Assembly (NCBI RefSeq): GCF_001027285.1
Contig: NZ_CP011509.1
Span: 3,418,501-3,482,500 of the forward strand
DNA from: Archangium gephyra
Lineage (GTDB): Bacteria > Myxococcota > Myxococcia > Myxococcales > Myxococcaceae
Reading direction: 5' to 3'
Length of the DNA stretch: 64,000 bases
The notes under the pieces are model-generated. The model did no database searches, was not told the DNA's origin, and saw nothing but the letters and a program-made list of their open reading frames with translations. This document shows positions 25,688-34,246 of this stretch, piece after piece. Each line of letters begins with the position of its first letter. Within the stretch, counting starts at the first letter, position 1. The position numbers were made by a program, and so were the translations under genes.

Positions 25688-26254
25688 CTACCAGCGCACT
25701 TCGAAGGTCATGTCCTCGGGGCCGGTCTGCTCCCAGGTGCTCTGGGGCGAGGCCACCCCGGTGGCGCGCAGGGCCGCATGGAGGATGCCACTGTAGTAGT
25801 CGCCCGGCAGGGGCACGCCGCGGAATTTCATCCGGTAGTTGTTCGGACCGAGCTGCTCCACCGTGCGCGTGCCGAAGTTGCTGCTGCGGCCCACGAACTC
25901 GGGCGCCTTGCGCATCAGGCGATCCGGCCCGAGCAGGTGCAGCGCGGCGAGCTGGATCTGCCCCAGGAGCGTCTTGCGGTACCCCTCGAAGAGACACGCG
26001 CCCACGCGGAAGAGCCCCTCGGCCGGGTGCAGCGACTCGAAGCGGGTGCGCGCCAGGAAGTGGAGCACCTCGGCGAAGTTCTCCACGGCGATCTCCGAGG
26101 GGACGTAGTCGGTCCCGCCGCTCAGCCGGATGATCTCCTTCATCTCGGCGGAGCGCTCGTGGATCTCCAGGCTGCGCAACAGGCCTTCCAGGGGCGCGTA
26201 ACGCATCCGCCGGGGGGCGGGGGACTGCGAAGCGGCAGCGGCTGCGGGGGGCAT
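25688..26254 (-). CDS. DUF2378 family protein (TIGR02265, Myxococcus paralogous family)
   Basis: 188 residues. It has the family pattern: an N-terminal helix pair, IIRLSGGTDYVPSEIAVENF, a central helix-rich part with GEGLFRVG-like AEGLFRVGACLFEGYRKT, and a beta-rich C-terminal half (GTRTVEQLGPNNYRMKFRG, ending in FEVRW). DUF2378 proteins are about 180-200 residues, multiply copied in myxobacteria and without known function. A second copy is at 49280-49885. It is divergent from the GH3 gene. Confidence 0.88.
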   Translation of the reverse strand: MPPAAAAASQSPAPRRMRYAPLEGLLRSLEIHERSAEMKEIIRLSGGTDYVPSEIAVENFAEVLHFLARTRFESLHPAEGLFRVGACLFEGYRKTLLGQIQLAALHLLGPDRLMRKAPEFVGRSSNFGTRTVEQLGPNNYRMKFRGVPLPGDYYSGILHAALRATGVASPQSTWEQTGPEDMTFEVRW

Positions 26255-26402
26255 GCATCACCTCGGGAACGGCCTTCACCCGGCACGTGAGACTGACACA
26301 GGCGTGGGCCCGAAAACCACCCGGGGCTCCCAGGCGCGGACGCGCTGTCGCTGACGCAGCGCGGTGTGGCCGGGCCCTCGGGCGTGTACTCTCCCCCGCA
26401 CC

Positions 26403-28868
26403 ATGAACGAGCAGCGCATCGACACGCTCCTGAACGCCATGACCCTCGAGGAGCAGGTCTCCCTGCTGGCCGGGGCCACCTTCTGGACGACCGCTCCCGT
26501 GGAGCGGCTCGGCATCCCCGCCCTCAAGGTCAGTGACGGCCCCAACGGCGCACGCGGCGGCGGCAGCCTCGTGGGTGGCGTGAAGGCCGCCTCCTTCCCC
26601 GTGGCCATCTCCCTCGCGTCCACCTGGAACACCGAACTCGTCACGCAGGTGGGCCAGGCCCTCGCCCAGGAAGCGCGATCCAAGGGCGCCCACGTGCTGC
26701 TCGCACCCACCGTCAACCTGCACCGCTCCACCCAGAACGGCCGCAACTTCGAGTGCTACTCCGAGGATCCCTTCCTGTCCGCCCGGGTCTGCGTCGCCTA
26801 CATCCAGGGCGTGCAGAGCCAGGGCGTGGGCGCCACCGTCAAGCACTACGTGGGCAACGAGTCGGAGTTCGAGCGCATGTCCATCAGCTCCGACATCGAC
26901 GAGCGCGCCCTCCGCGAGCTCTACCTCGTGCCCTTCGAGGCGGCCGTGAAGGAGGCGCGCACCTGGGCCGTCATGTGCGCCTACAACAAGCTGAACGGCA
27001 CGTTCGCCAGCGAGAACCGGCGCCTGCTGACGGACATCCTCAAGCGGGAGTGGGGCTTCGACGGCGTGCTGATGTCCGACTGGTTCGCCACGCACTCCAC
27101 GGCCGAGTCCATGAACGCCGGCCTCGACCTGGAGATGCCCGGTCCGGCGAAGTTCCGGGGCCAGAAGCTGCTCGAGGCCGTGCGCGCGGGACAGGTGCGC
27201 GCGGAGGCCATCCAGGACAGTGCCCGGCGCGTGCTGCGTCTCCTCTCCCGCGTCGGGGTCTTCGAGCATCCCGCGCCCGTGGAGGAGCAGGCCATCGACC
27301 GGCCCGAGCACCGCGCCCTCATCCGCCGGGCCGGCGCGGAGGGCACCGTGCTGCTCAAGAACAATGGGGTGCTGCCGCTCGATCCCACGCGCCTGAAGAA
27401 GATCGCCCTCATCGGCCCGAACGCCAGGACGGCGCAGATCATGGGAGGCGGCAGCGCCCAGGTGAACGCGCACTACCGCGTCACTCCCTACGAGGGCCTC
27501 CAGGCCCGGCTCGGCGGAAGCGTCGTGCTCGGGTACGAGACCGGCTGCGCGAACCACAAGCTGCTGCCCCTGCTCGAGAAGCCGCTCACCGCCGAGTACT
27601 TCAACAACCGTGGCCTGTCGGGCAAGGGAGTGCCGGGCGCCGGCCTGGCCCAGGCGGAGGTGATGTGGTTCGACGAGCCCGCTCCGGGCGTCAACGTCGA
27701 CACCTTCTCCGCGCGCCTCTCCACGCGCTTCACGCCGGACGAGGACGGCGTGCACCACTTCGGCCTGGTCAGCGCGGGACTCAGCCGTCTGTTCGTGGAT
27801 GGGCGGCTCCTCGTGGACAACTGGAGTGCGTGGAAGCAGGGCGACACCTACTTCAATAACGGCAGCGACGAGGCCACCGGGACGCTCGAGCTCCAGGCCG
27901 GCCGTGCGTATGACGTGACCATCGAGTACGCCACCCCCGCGGAGGGGATCCGTGCCGTGCGTGTGGGCGTCACCCGGCCCCTGGGCGACGAGCACCTCGA
28001 GCGCGCCGCGCGGCTCGCCGCGGACTGTGACGTGGCCCTGGTGTTCGTCGGCCACAACGGGGAGTGGGACACGGAAGCGGTGGATCGTCCCCACATGGAC
28101 CTGGTGGGCCGCCAGAACGAGCTGGTCTCGCGGGTGGCGAGCGCCAACCCGAACACCGTGGTGGTGCTACAGACGGGCGCGCCCGTCACCCTGCCGTGGC
28201 TGGACAAGGTCGCGGGCGTGCTGCAGGCCTGGTACCCCGGACAGGAGGCCGGCAACGCCATCGCCGATGTGCTCCTGGGCGCCGCCGAGCCCTCGGGCCG
28301 GCTCCCGCAGACCTTTCCCGTGCGGCTCGAGGACAACGCCGCCCATGGCCATTACCCCGGCGGCAATGGCCGGGTGCGCTACGGCGAGGGCCTCTTCATG
28401 GGCTACCGCCACCACGACACGAAGAACATCGCCCCGCTGTTCCCGTTCGGCTTCGGCCTCTCCTACACGACCTTCGCGTACGGGAACCTCCGCCTGAGCA
28501 CCGAGTCCCTCGCGCCGGGCGGCACGCTGACGGTGACGCTCGAGGTGACGAACACCGGGGCTCGCGCGGGGCAGGAGGTCGTGCAGCTCTACGTGCGCGA
28601 CGAGAAGGCGAGCCTGCCGCGCCCCGAGAAGGAGCTGAAGGGCTTCCTCAAGGTCGCCCTGGAGCCCGGTGAGACGAAGACCGTCACCCTGACACTCGGC
28701 ATGAGGGCGCTCGCGTACTTCGATGACGCGAGGGCCGCCTGGGTCGCCGAGGCGGGCCGCTTCGAGGTGCTCGTGGGCAGCTCCTCACGAGACCTCCACG
28801 CCCGTGCCACCTTCTCCCTCCAGCGAGACTGGGTCGGGTCCCTGGAGACGGCTCAGGCCGCCTTCTGA
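26403..28868 (+). CDS. GH3 beta-glucosidase with PA14 insert
   Basis: 821 residues from ATG 26403. The GH3 N-terminal barrel has KVSDGPNGARGG, KHYVGNESEFER and the nucleophile segment GVLMSDWFAT (Asp near residue 226). The C-terminal GH3 domain begins at AGAEGTVLLKNNGVLPL. A PA14-type domain is inserted at about residues 405-545 (PLTAEYFNNRG through LFVDGRLLVDNW). A fibronectin-III-like domain closes the chain (EVVQLYVRDEKASLPRPEKELKGF). There is no signal peptide, so it is cytoplasmic unless exported otherwise. It probably hydrolyses beta-linked glucosides. Its 3' end overlaps the convergent glycosyltransferase gene by 16 bp. Confidence 0.95.
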   Translation: MNEQRIDTLLNAMTLEEQVSLLAGATFWTTAPVERLGIPALKVSDGPNGARGGGSLVGGVKAASFPVAISLASTWNTELVTQVGQALAQEARSKGAHVLLAPTVNLHRSTQNGRNFECYSEDPFLSARVCVAYIQGVQSQGVGATVKHYVGNESEFERMSISSDIDERALRELYLVPFEAAVKEARTWAVMCAYNKLNGTFASENRRLLTDILKREWGFDGVLMSDWFATHSTAESMNAGLDLEMPGPAKFRGQKLLEAVRAGQVRAEAIQDSARRVLRLLSRVGVFEHPAPVEEQAIDRPEHRALIRRAGAEGTVLLKNNGVLPLDPTRLKKIALIGPNARTAQIMGGGSAQVNAHYRVTPYEGLQARLGGSVVLGYETGCANHKLLPLLEKPLTAEYFNNRGLSGKGVPGAGLAQAEVMWFDEPAPGVNVDTFSARLSTRFTPDEDGVHHFGLVSAGLSRLFVDGRLLVDNWSAWKQGDTYFNNGSDEATGTLELQAGRAYDVTIEYATPAEGIRAVRVGVTRPLGDEHLERAARLAADCDVALVFVGHNGEWDTEAVDRPHMDLVGRQNELVSRVASANPNTVVVLQTGAPVTLPWLDKVAGVLQAWYPGQEAGNAIADVLLGAAEPSGRLPQTFPVRLEDNAAHGHYPGGNGRVRYGEGLFMGYRHHDTKNIAPLFPFGFGLSYTTFAYGNLRLSTESLAPGGTLTVTLEVTNTGARAGQEVVQLYVRDEKASLPRPEKELKGFLKVALEPGETKTVTLTLGMRALAYFDDARAAWVAEAGRFEVLVGSSSRDLHARATFSLQRDWVGSLETAQAAF

Positions 28869-30106
28869 CCGGGGCTTCCGCGGCGGGAGGCGGCGAACTG
28901 CTGGAGTGCATCCGCCGCGCGCCGGTGGCCGCCCGCCTCCCGGAGCTCCTTCTGGAACTCCGCGAGGCGCGTGCGGTAGCCCGGGTCCGTGTCGAGCCGC
29001 TCGATGGTCTCCCGCAGCGCCTTCGGGTCCAGGGCGTCCCGGGCCGAGAGCGTGGCCCCCAGGCCGAGCTCGGTCACGCGCGAGGCATTGAGCGGCTGAT
29101 CTCCGAACTGCGGGAAGACGGCCAGCGGCACGCCGTGCCAGAGGCCCTCCATGGTGGAGTTCATGCCGCCGTGGGTGAGGAAGACGCGGGCGCGCTCGAG
29201 CACCTCGAGCTGGGGCACGCGCTGGCGCACGAGGACGTTGGCCGGCGCCGGTCCGAGCGTGGCCGGGTCCAGCCCCTTGCCGCAGGCCATCACCACCTGC
29301 CAGCGGGTGTCGCGGAAGGCCTCGAAGCAGGCCTTGTAGAAGTCGGGCCGCAGGTTCATGGGCGTGGTGCCCAGCGAGATGAGCAGCACGGGCTTGCCCT
29401 CGAGCTGCTCCAGCGGGAAGTCTCCCCGGTCGTTGCGCGGCAGCACCGAGGGCCCCACGAAGAGGAAGCGCTCGTCGAAGTTCCCGACGTCGGGCTGGTA
29501 CTGCCGGGTGACGGGGATGAGGTTCAGGTCCGCGACGGTCGTGAACGCCGACCTGGGGCTCATGCGCGGCAGTCCGTGGCGCCAATGCAGCACCTCGGAG
29601 GTCCACAACAGCCGGGCGATGGCCAGCAGGGCGCGCGGGGGCGGAAGGCCCTTCATGTTCGCCTCCAGCGCGCGCTTGATGGTGGGGGAGTAGGTCAGCG
29701 CGAAGCTCGTCTGGAAGATGGCCGCCGGCAGCCCCAGCATCACGGCGGCGGCGCGGCCCCAGGGCGCCATCGGATCATAGACGACACAGTCGGCCCGCTC
29801 CGCCCGGGCCTGCTCCATCAGACGGGGGGTCTCGTGCAGGCTCCGGCGCATGACGCCCATGAGGAGCGGCATGACCTTCTTCATCGCCTGCCCGTCGCCC
29901 CCCATGGGCAGGCCCGCGAAGCTGGCGGGAAGACCGAGCGCGTCATCGAGCAACCGCAACGAGGCGCCGGTGTTGCGGATGGCCGCCTCGAACTCGCGCG
30001 TCACGTAGACGACGACCTCGTCCCCCCGGGAGACCAGCTCCTGGATGACGGGGAGCATCGGGTTGACGTGGCCGTGGGCCTGCATGGGGAAGAAGAGGAA
30101 TTTCAT
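28853..30106 (-). CDS. Glycosyltransferase, MGT/UGT (GT1) family
   Basis: 417 residues, GT-B fold, full length. The N-terminus FLFFPMQAHGHVNPMLPVIQ is the acceptor-side signature with its catalytic-type His. The C-terminal donor-binding block is FLTHGGMNSTMEGLWHGVP followed by PQFGDQPLNASRV. Members glycosylate small molecules such as macrolides, flavonoids or sterols. The gene is convergent with, and overlaps, the GH3 beta-glucosidase, so the two may act on the same glycosylated compound (one attaching, one removing sugar); this is inference. Confidence 0.93.
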   Translation of the reverse strand: MKFLFFPMQAHGHVNPMLPVIQELVSRGDEVVVYVTREFEAAIRNTGASLRLLDDALGLPASFAGLPMGGDGQAMKKVMPLLMGVMRRSLHETPRLMEQARAERADCVVYDPMAPWGRAAAVMLGLPAAIFQTSFALTYSPTIKRALEANMKGLPPPRALLAIARLLWTSEVLHWRHGLPRMSPRSAFTTVADLNLIPVTRQYQPDVGNFDERFLFVGPSVLPRNDRGDFPLEQLEGKPVLLISLGTTPMNLRPDFYKACFEAFRDTRWQVVMACGKGLDPATLGPAPANVLVRQRVPQLEVLERARVFLTHGGMNSTMEGLWHGVPLAVFPQFGDQPLNASRVTELGLGATLSARDALDPKALRETIERLDTDPGYRTRLAEFQKELREAGGHRRAADALQQFAASRRGSPGQKAA

Positions 30107-30259
30107 GGGCCCTGTCTACTTTCGTGGGCCCGGGCGCGCAGTGCTTTTTCCGTCACGAGGAGGGGAGGATGGCGGGGAGGCAGGCGTGCCCTGTCCTTTC
30201 CGCCCGTACGCTGGGTGTGCACCGCGCCCGAGCCCCATCCGTTAGACTCCTCGCCCGTC

Positions 30260-31111
30260 TTGTCCGTCTCCACTCTCCAGACTCCTGGCGCCCGCCTCCG
30301 GGCGAGCTCCCGCGCGTGGATGCTCGGGGTGGCGTTGCTGCTCGGGGGCTGCCAGCGGCCCACCGCGGCCAGCACGCCGCTCGTCTACGCGGGCTCCGGT
30401 AGCATCGGCTACACCCTCCTGGCCCCGCTCAGCGAGGGCTTCGTGCGTCGAGGTGGGCCGCCCGTCGAGGCGAAGCACTACGTCGGCTCCGCGGAGGGCT
30501 TCAAATTCCTGATGGAGGAGCGCGCGGACCTGAGCGGCCTGGCGCGCTCGCTCAAGAGCACGGAGAAGGCCCGGAACCCCTATTACGTCATCATCGGTTA
30601 TGCCGCGCTCGCGGTGTACGTCCACCCGGACAATCCCCTCCCCGCGCTCAGCCGGGCCCAGCTCAAGGCCTTCTTCACCGGCCAGGTGAAGAACTGGAAG
30701 GACGTGGGCGGCCCGGATGCGCCCGTGGAGCTGGTGACGGTGGAGCTGTCCACCGGCTCGGGCACGGCGGACTTCTTCCGGGAAGCGGTGCTGGAGGGCG
30801 CCCCGTTCGCGCCCACGCGCGTCTTCAAGCACCCGCGGGACGTCCTGGCCTACCTGGCCTCGCATCCGCACGCGCTGTCGTGGGGGACGCTGGTGCCCGA
30901 TGTCCAGGGCGTCCGCCTGCTGGCGTTGGATGGCGTGGTGCCGGCGCCCGAGACGATTCGCACGGCGGAGTATCCGCTGTCCCGGCCGCTGGTGCTGGCG
31001 ACCCGGCGCGTGCCCGAGGGGCCGCTCAAGGACTTCCTCGACTATGTGATGTCGCCCGAGGGGCAGGCCATCATCGCACGCTCCTTCATTCCCGTCCGGG
31101 AGGCGCGCTGA
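30260..31111 (+). CDS. PstS-like periplasmic substrate-binding lipoprotein
   Basis: 283 residues if started at TTG 30260, which gives a basic N-region before the lipobox LLLGG-C; ATG 30320 is the alternative but leaves a very short signal. The mature chain has the phosphate-binding-protein layout: YAGSGSIGYTLLAPL, YVGSAEGFKFLMEERADLSG, ALAVYVHPDNPL, AQLKAFFTGQVKNWKDVGG, STGSGTADFF and the closing SPEGQAIIARSFIPV. No transporter permease is nearby. Only 5 bp separate it from a chemoreceptor gene, so it more likely presents a ligand to that receptor than feeds a transporter. Confidence 0.85.
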   Translation: MSVSTLQTPGARLRASSRAWMLGVALLLGGCQRPTAASTPLVYAGSGSIGYTLLAPLSEGFVRRGGPPVEAKHYVGSAEGFKFLMEERADLSGLARSLKSTEKARNPYYVIIGYAALAVYVHPDNPLPALSRAQLKAFFTGQVKNWKDVGGPDAPVELVTVELSTGSGTADFFREAVLEGAPFAPTRVFKHPRDVLAYLASHPHALSWGTLVPDVQGVRLLALDGVVPAPETIRTAEYPLSRPLVLATRRVPEGPLKDFLDYVMSPEGQAIIARSFIPVREAR

Positions 31112-31116
31112 GCGTC

Positions 31117-32754
31117 ATGTCCTTGCTGCGCCGCCTGAAGGTCCGCCACAAGCTCTCGCTGCTCCTCGCCGTCATCCTCCTGGTGTTCGTGGCCAGCCAC
31201 GCCCTCCAGGTGTCCACGCTGGACCGGTTCCAGGTCGGTGGTCCCGTGCACCGGCAGCTGAAGCTTCAGGCGGAGACGTACGACACCGTCCAGGCCCTGC
31301 TGGGCGAGCTGCACGCCGCTCGCGCGGTCCTGCACCGCATGCTCGCGCCCTCCAGTGAGGACGGGGCACGGCAGCTGACGCAGCAGTGGGAGGAGATCGC
31401 CGCGGGCGTGGACGTGCGCTTCGAGCGGGCCCTGTCGGTGACGGATGCGCCGGACGCCCGCTTGTACGTGGAGGACGCGCGCACGGCCTGGGAGGGCTAC
31501 GCCCGGGCGGTGCGTGCGCGTGTCTTCGCCGCCCCCAGGGCCGAGCGGAGCCGGGTGCTCGCGGACTTCCTGGAGGGCGCCCCCACGCGCCGGTACGCGC
31601 GGCTGGCCGAGCTGCTCGAAGCGGCCGCCAACAGCCTGCGCCTGCGCTCCAGCGAGATGGAGCTCGAGGCGGCGCGCACGCTGCGGCGGGCCCGGTGGTG
31701 GCTCGCGGCGGTGGACACGGGGCTCGGGCTCTTCCTGCTGCTGTTCCTCACCGCGGTGGGCCGCTCCATCACCCGGCCCCTGCGGGCCCTGGTGGCGGCG
31801 GCGCGGCAGGTGGAGAAGGGGGACCTGTCCCTGCGGCTCGACACGTCCGAGGAGGATGAGATCGGCCAGCTCTCGCGCATCCTCGGGCAGACGGTGTCTC
31901 AGCTGCGCCAGCTGATGCTGGCGGTGCGCCAGGCGGGCCAGGAGATGGCCGAGGCGGTGGAGCGGCTGGCGAGCGCGGCGGACGAGCAGGGGCGCAGCAT
32001 CGAGCGGCAGGCGGCGGCGGTGACGCAGACGAACGCGGTGGCCGAGGAGCTCAGCCAGACGTCCGAGCTGGCGGAGCGGCAGGCGGAGGGGGTGCTGGGC
32101 GCGGCCGAGCGGGCCGACGAGGTGGGCCGCTCCGGCATGGAGGTGCTGGCCGAGAGCCTGCGGGGCATCCAGGAGCTGCGGGGCCAGTTCGATGCCATCG
32201 CCCAGCACGTGGTGGAGCTGGCCGAGCACAGCGTGAAGGTGTCCACCCTGACGGAGACGGTGAGGGACCTGGCCGAGCAGAGTCACGTGCTGGCGCTGTC
32301 GGCGGGCATCGAGGCGGCGCGGGCGGGACAGGAAGGGCAGGGCTTCCGGGTGGTGGCGGTGGAGATCCGCTCGCTGGCGGACCGCTCGGTGAAGGAGACG
32401 GTGGCGGTGCGCGAGCAGCTGAGGCGCTCCAGTGGGGCCATGCGCAACACGGTGGCCATCACCGCGAAGGGGCGCGCCCGGATGGAGGAGGAGCTCGAGC
32501 AGGTGCGCACGGGCGGCGAGCGCCTGGAGGAGCTCACCCGGATGCTGCGGGAGTCGAGCATCAGCCTGCGGCGCATCGTGAAGGTGGTGAAGCAGCAGCA
32601 CGAGGGCGTGGGGCAGATCTTCTCGGCGGTGAACGAGCTGTCGCGCACGACGGACAAGGCGGTGGTGTCGGTGGACGCCATGCGCCAGTCCGCCGAGCAG
32701 CTGCGCAGCACGACGGCCCGGCTGACCGAGGCCCTCTCCGGCTTCCGGCTGTGA
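31117..32754 (+). CDS. Methyl-accepting chemotaxis protein
   Basis: 545 residues. Transmembrane segment 1 (about residues 13-30) and segment 2 (about 193-215) flank a helical periplasmic domain. A HAMP domain follows (ITRPLRALVAAARQVEKGDLS), then a long coiled-coil with the signalling tip ALSAGIEAARAGQEGQGFRVVAVEIRSLA written here in parts: SAGIEAARAG, EGQGFRVV and EIRSLADRS near residues 390-412. It should bind CheW/CheA and control motility. It lies 5 bp after the PstS-like gene, so the pair may sense phosphate or another oxyanion. Confidence 0.94.
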   Translation: MSLLRRLKVRHKLSLLLAVILLVFVASHALQVSTLDRFQVGGPVHRQLKLQAETYDTVQALLGELHAARAVLHRMLAPSSEDGARQLTQQWEEIAAGVDVRFERALSVTDAPDARLYVEDARTAWEGYARAVRARVFAAPRAERSRVLADFLEGAPTRRYARLAELLEAAANSLRLRSSEMELEAARTLRRARWWLAAVDTGLGLFLLLFLTAVGRSITRPLRALVAAARQVEKGDLSLRLDTSEEDEIGQLSRILGQTVSQLRQLMLAVRQAGQEMAEAVERLASAADEQGRSIERQAAAVTQTNAVAEELSQTSELAERQAEGVLGAAERADEVGRSGMEVLAESLRGIQELRGQFDAIAQHVVELAEHSVKVSTLTETVRDLAEQSHVLALSAGIEAARAGQEGQGFRVVAVEIRSLADRSVKETVAVREQLRRSSGAMRNTVAITAKGRARMEEELEQVRTGGERLEELTRMLRESSISLRRIVKVVKQQHEGVGQIFSAVNELSRTTDKAVVSVDAMRQSAEQLRSTTARLTEALSGFRL

Positions 32755-32773
32755 GCGGATGAGCCTGACGAGA

Positions 32774-32799
32774 CGGATGCCGGAGCGTGCTGGCATCCG
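32774..32799. terminator. Hairpin after the chemoreceptor gene
   Basis: CGGATGCC and GGCATCCG pair around a 10-base loop, followed by a GTTTT stretch. It sits between the convergent stops at 32754 and 32811. Confidence 0.75.
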
Positions 32800-32810
32800 C
32801 CTCGTAGGTT

Positions 32811-34246
32811 TTACGGGATGTACAGCTCCGCGGATGACTGGTCGCGGTTGCTGACGCCGGCCGTCAGGAGCACCCGGCCATTCGTCAGCAAGGTCGCGGT
32901 GTGCGCGTAACGGTCCACCGCCATGCTGCCGGCGGGGCACCAGCCATTGCCGCACGCGTTGTACAGCTCCGCGGAGGTGAGGATGCCGTCGCGCTCGTTG
33001 TAGCCACCCACGACGAGCACCCGGCCATCCTTCAGCACGGTGGCGGTGTGGTAGCGCCGGGCGGTCCCCAGACCGCCAGTGGCCGTCCAGGTGGCGGTGG
33101 CCGGGTTGTACAGCTCCGCCGTGTTGCTGAGCGCCAGGGTTCCGCCACCTCCGGTGACGAGCACCTCGCCCGAGGGCAGCAGGGCCGCTGCGTGGAAGCG
33201 GCGGGCCGTGGTCATACCGCCCGTGGAACGCCAGGAGCCCGTGGCGGGGTCATACAGCTCGGACGAGGACAGGAACGTCCCATTGCCATCATTGCCTCCG
33301 GTGATGAGCACCTGGCCGGAGCGCAGCAGGGTGGCCGTGTGGTGGGAACGGGCGGTGGCCATGCCTGCGGCGGGCTGCCAGGAGCCGGTGGCGGGCTCGT
33401 ACAGCTCGGCCGAGGCCTGAACGGCTCCCGTGTCGTCGCTGCCACCGGTGACGAGCACGCGGCCGTCGGGCAGCAGGGTGGCGGTGTGGAAGCGGCGGGC
33501 CGTGCCCAGGGCGCCGGCCGGCTGCCAGAGTCCCGTGGTGGCGTCATACACCTCGGCGAAGTCGCCGGGCTCACTGCCGTCTCCGCCCGCGACGAGCACG
33601 CGTCCGTCGGGCAGCAGGGTGGCGGTGTGGTCGCGGTGGGTGGCGAATGTGCTGCCAGTGGTCTCCCAGGTACCGGTGCCCGGGTCATACAGCTCGGTGG
33701 ACCAGGAGAAGCCGCCCACCACGAGCACCTTGCCGGACGGCAGTGGCGTGGTGGTGTGTTGCAGGCGGGGACTGGCCAGCCGGCCGGTGGGCGCCCAGTT
33801 CGCGGGAGTGGCGGAGCAGGTGCTGGGCGCCGCCCCGACGTGGACCGTGCGGGTGGTGGTGGCGGTATTGCCCGCCAGGTCGGCCACCGTATAGGTGAGG
33901 GTGTAGCTGCCCGGGACGGAGACATCCACCGTGCCGGAGATCCGCACCTGGGCCGTGAGGTCACCCAGACAGACGTCGGAGGCCGTCGCGCCCTGCTCGG
34001 TGTAGGACGCACCCGTGCCACACCCCAGGGTGACGGTGTCCGGTCCATTCAGCGTCAGGGTGGGCGGCTGGGTGTCCTGGACGGTGATGGGGAGGTCGCA
34101 GCTCGCGCGGTTGCCAGCGCTGTCGGTGGCGCTGCAGGACGCGAGCGTCGTGCCCCGCGGGAAGGTGGAGCCGGAGGCGGGCGCGCACGCGGTGGTGACG
34201 CCGCCGCAGTTGTCCGTTGCCCGGGTGACATAGGTGGCTACCGCCC
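32811..34246 (-). CDS. HYR/kelch part of a surface lipoprotein (3' part of a frameshifted gene)
   Basis: This frame continues the gene at 34238-36865 after a one-base shift in a C6/G6 run. It has no good start codon of its own near the junction. It begins inside a HYR (hyaline repeat) domain (ATDNCGG, then TDSAGNRASC), has a second beta domain (PPTLTLNGPD through TVADLAGNTAT), and then six to seven kelch-like repeats of about 48 residues with the pattern TARRFHTATLLPDGRVLVTGG and SAELYDPATGSW. The product would be the extracellular propeller of the lipoprotein. It ends SSAELYIP. A related kelch lipoprotein starts at 62865. Confidence 0.8.
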
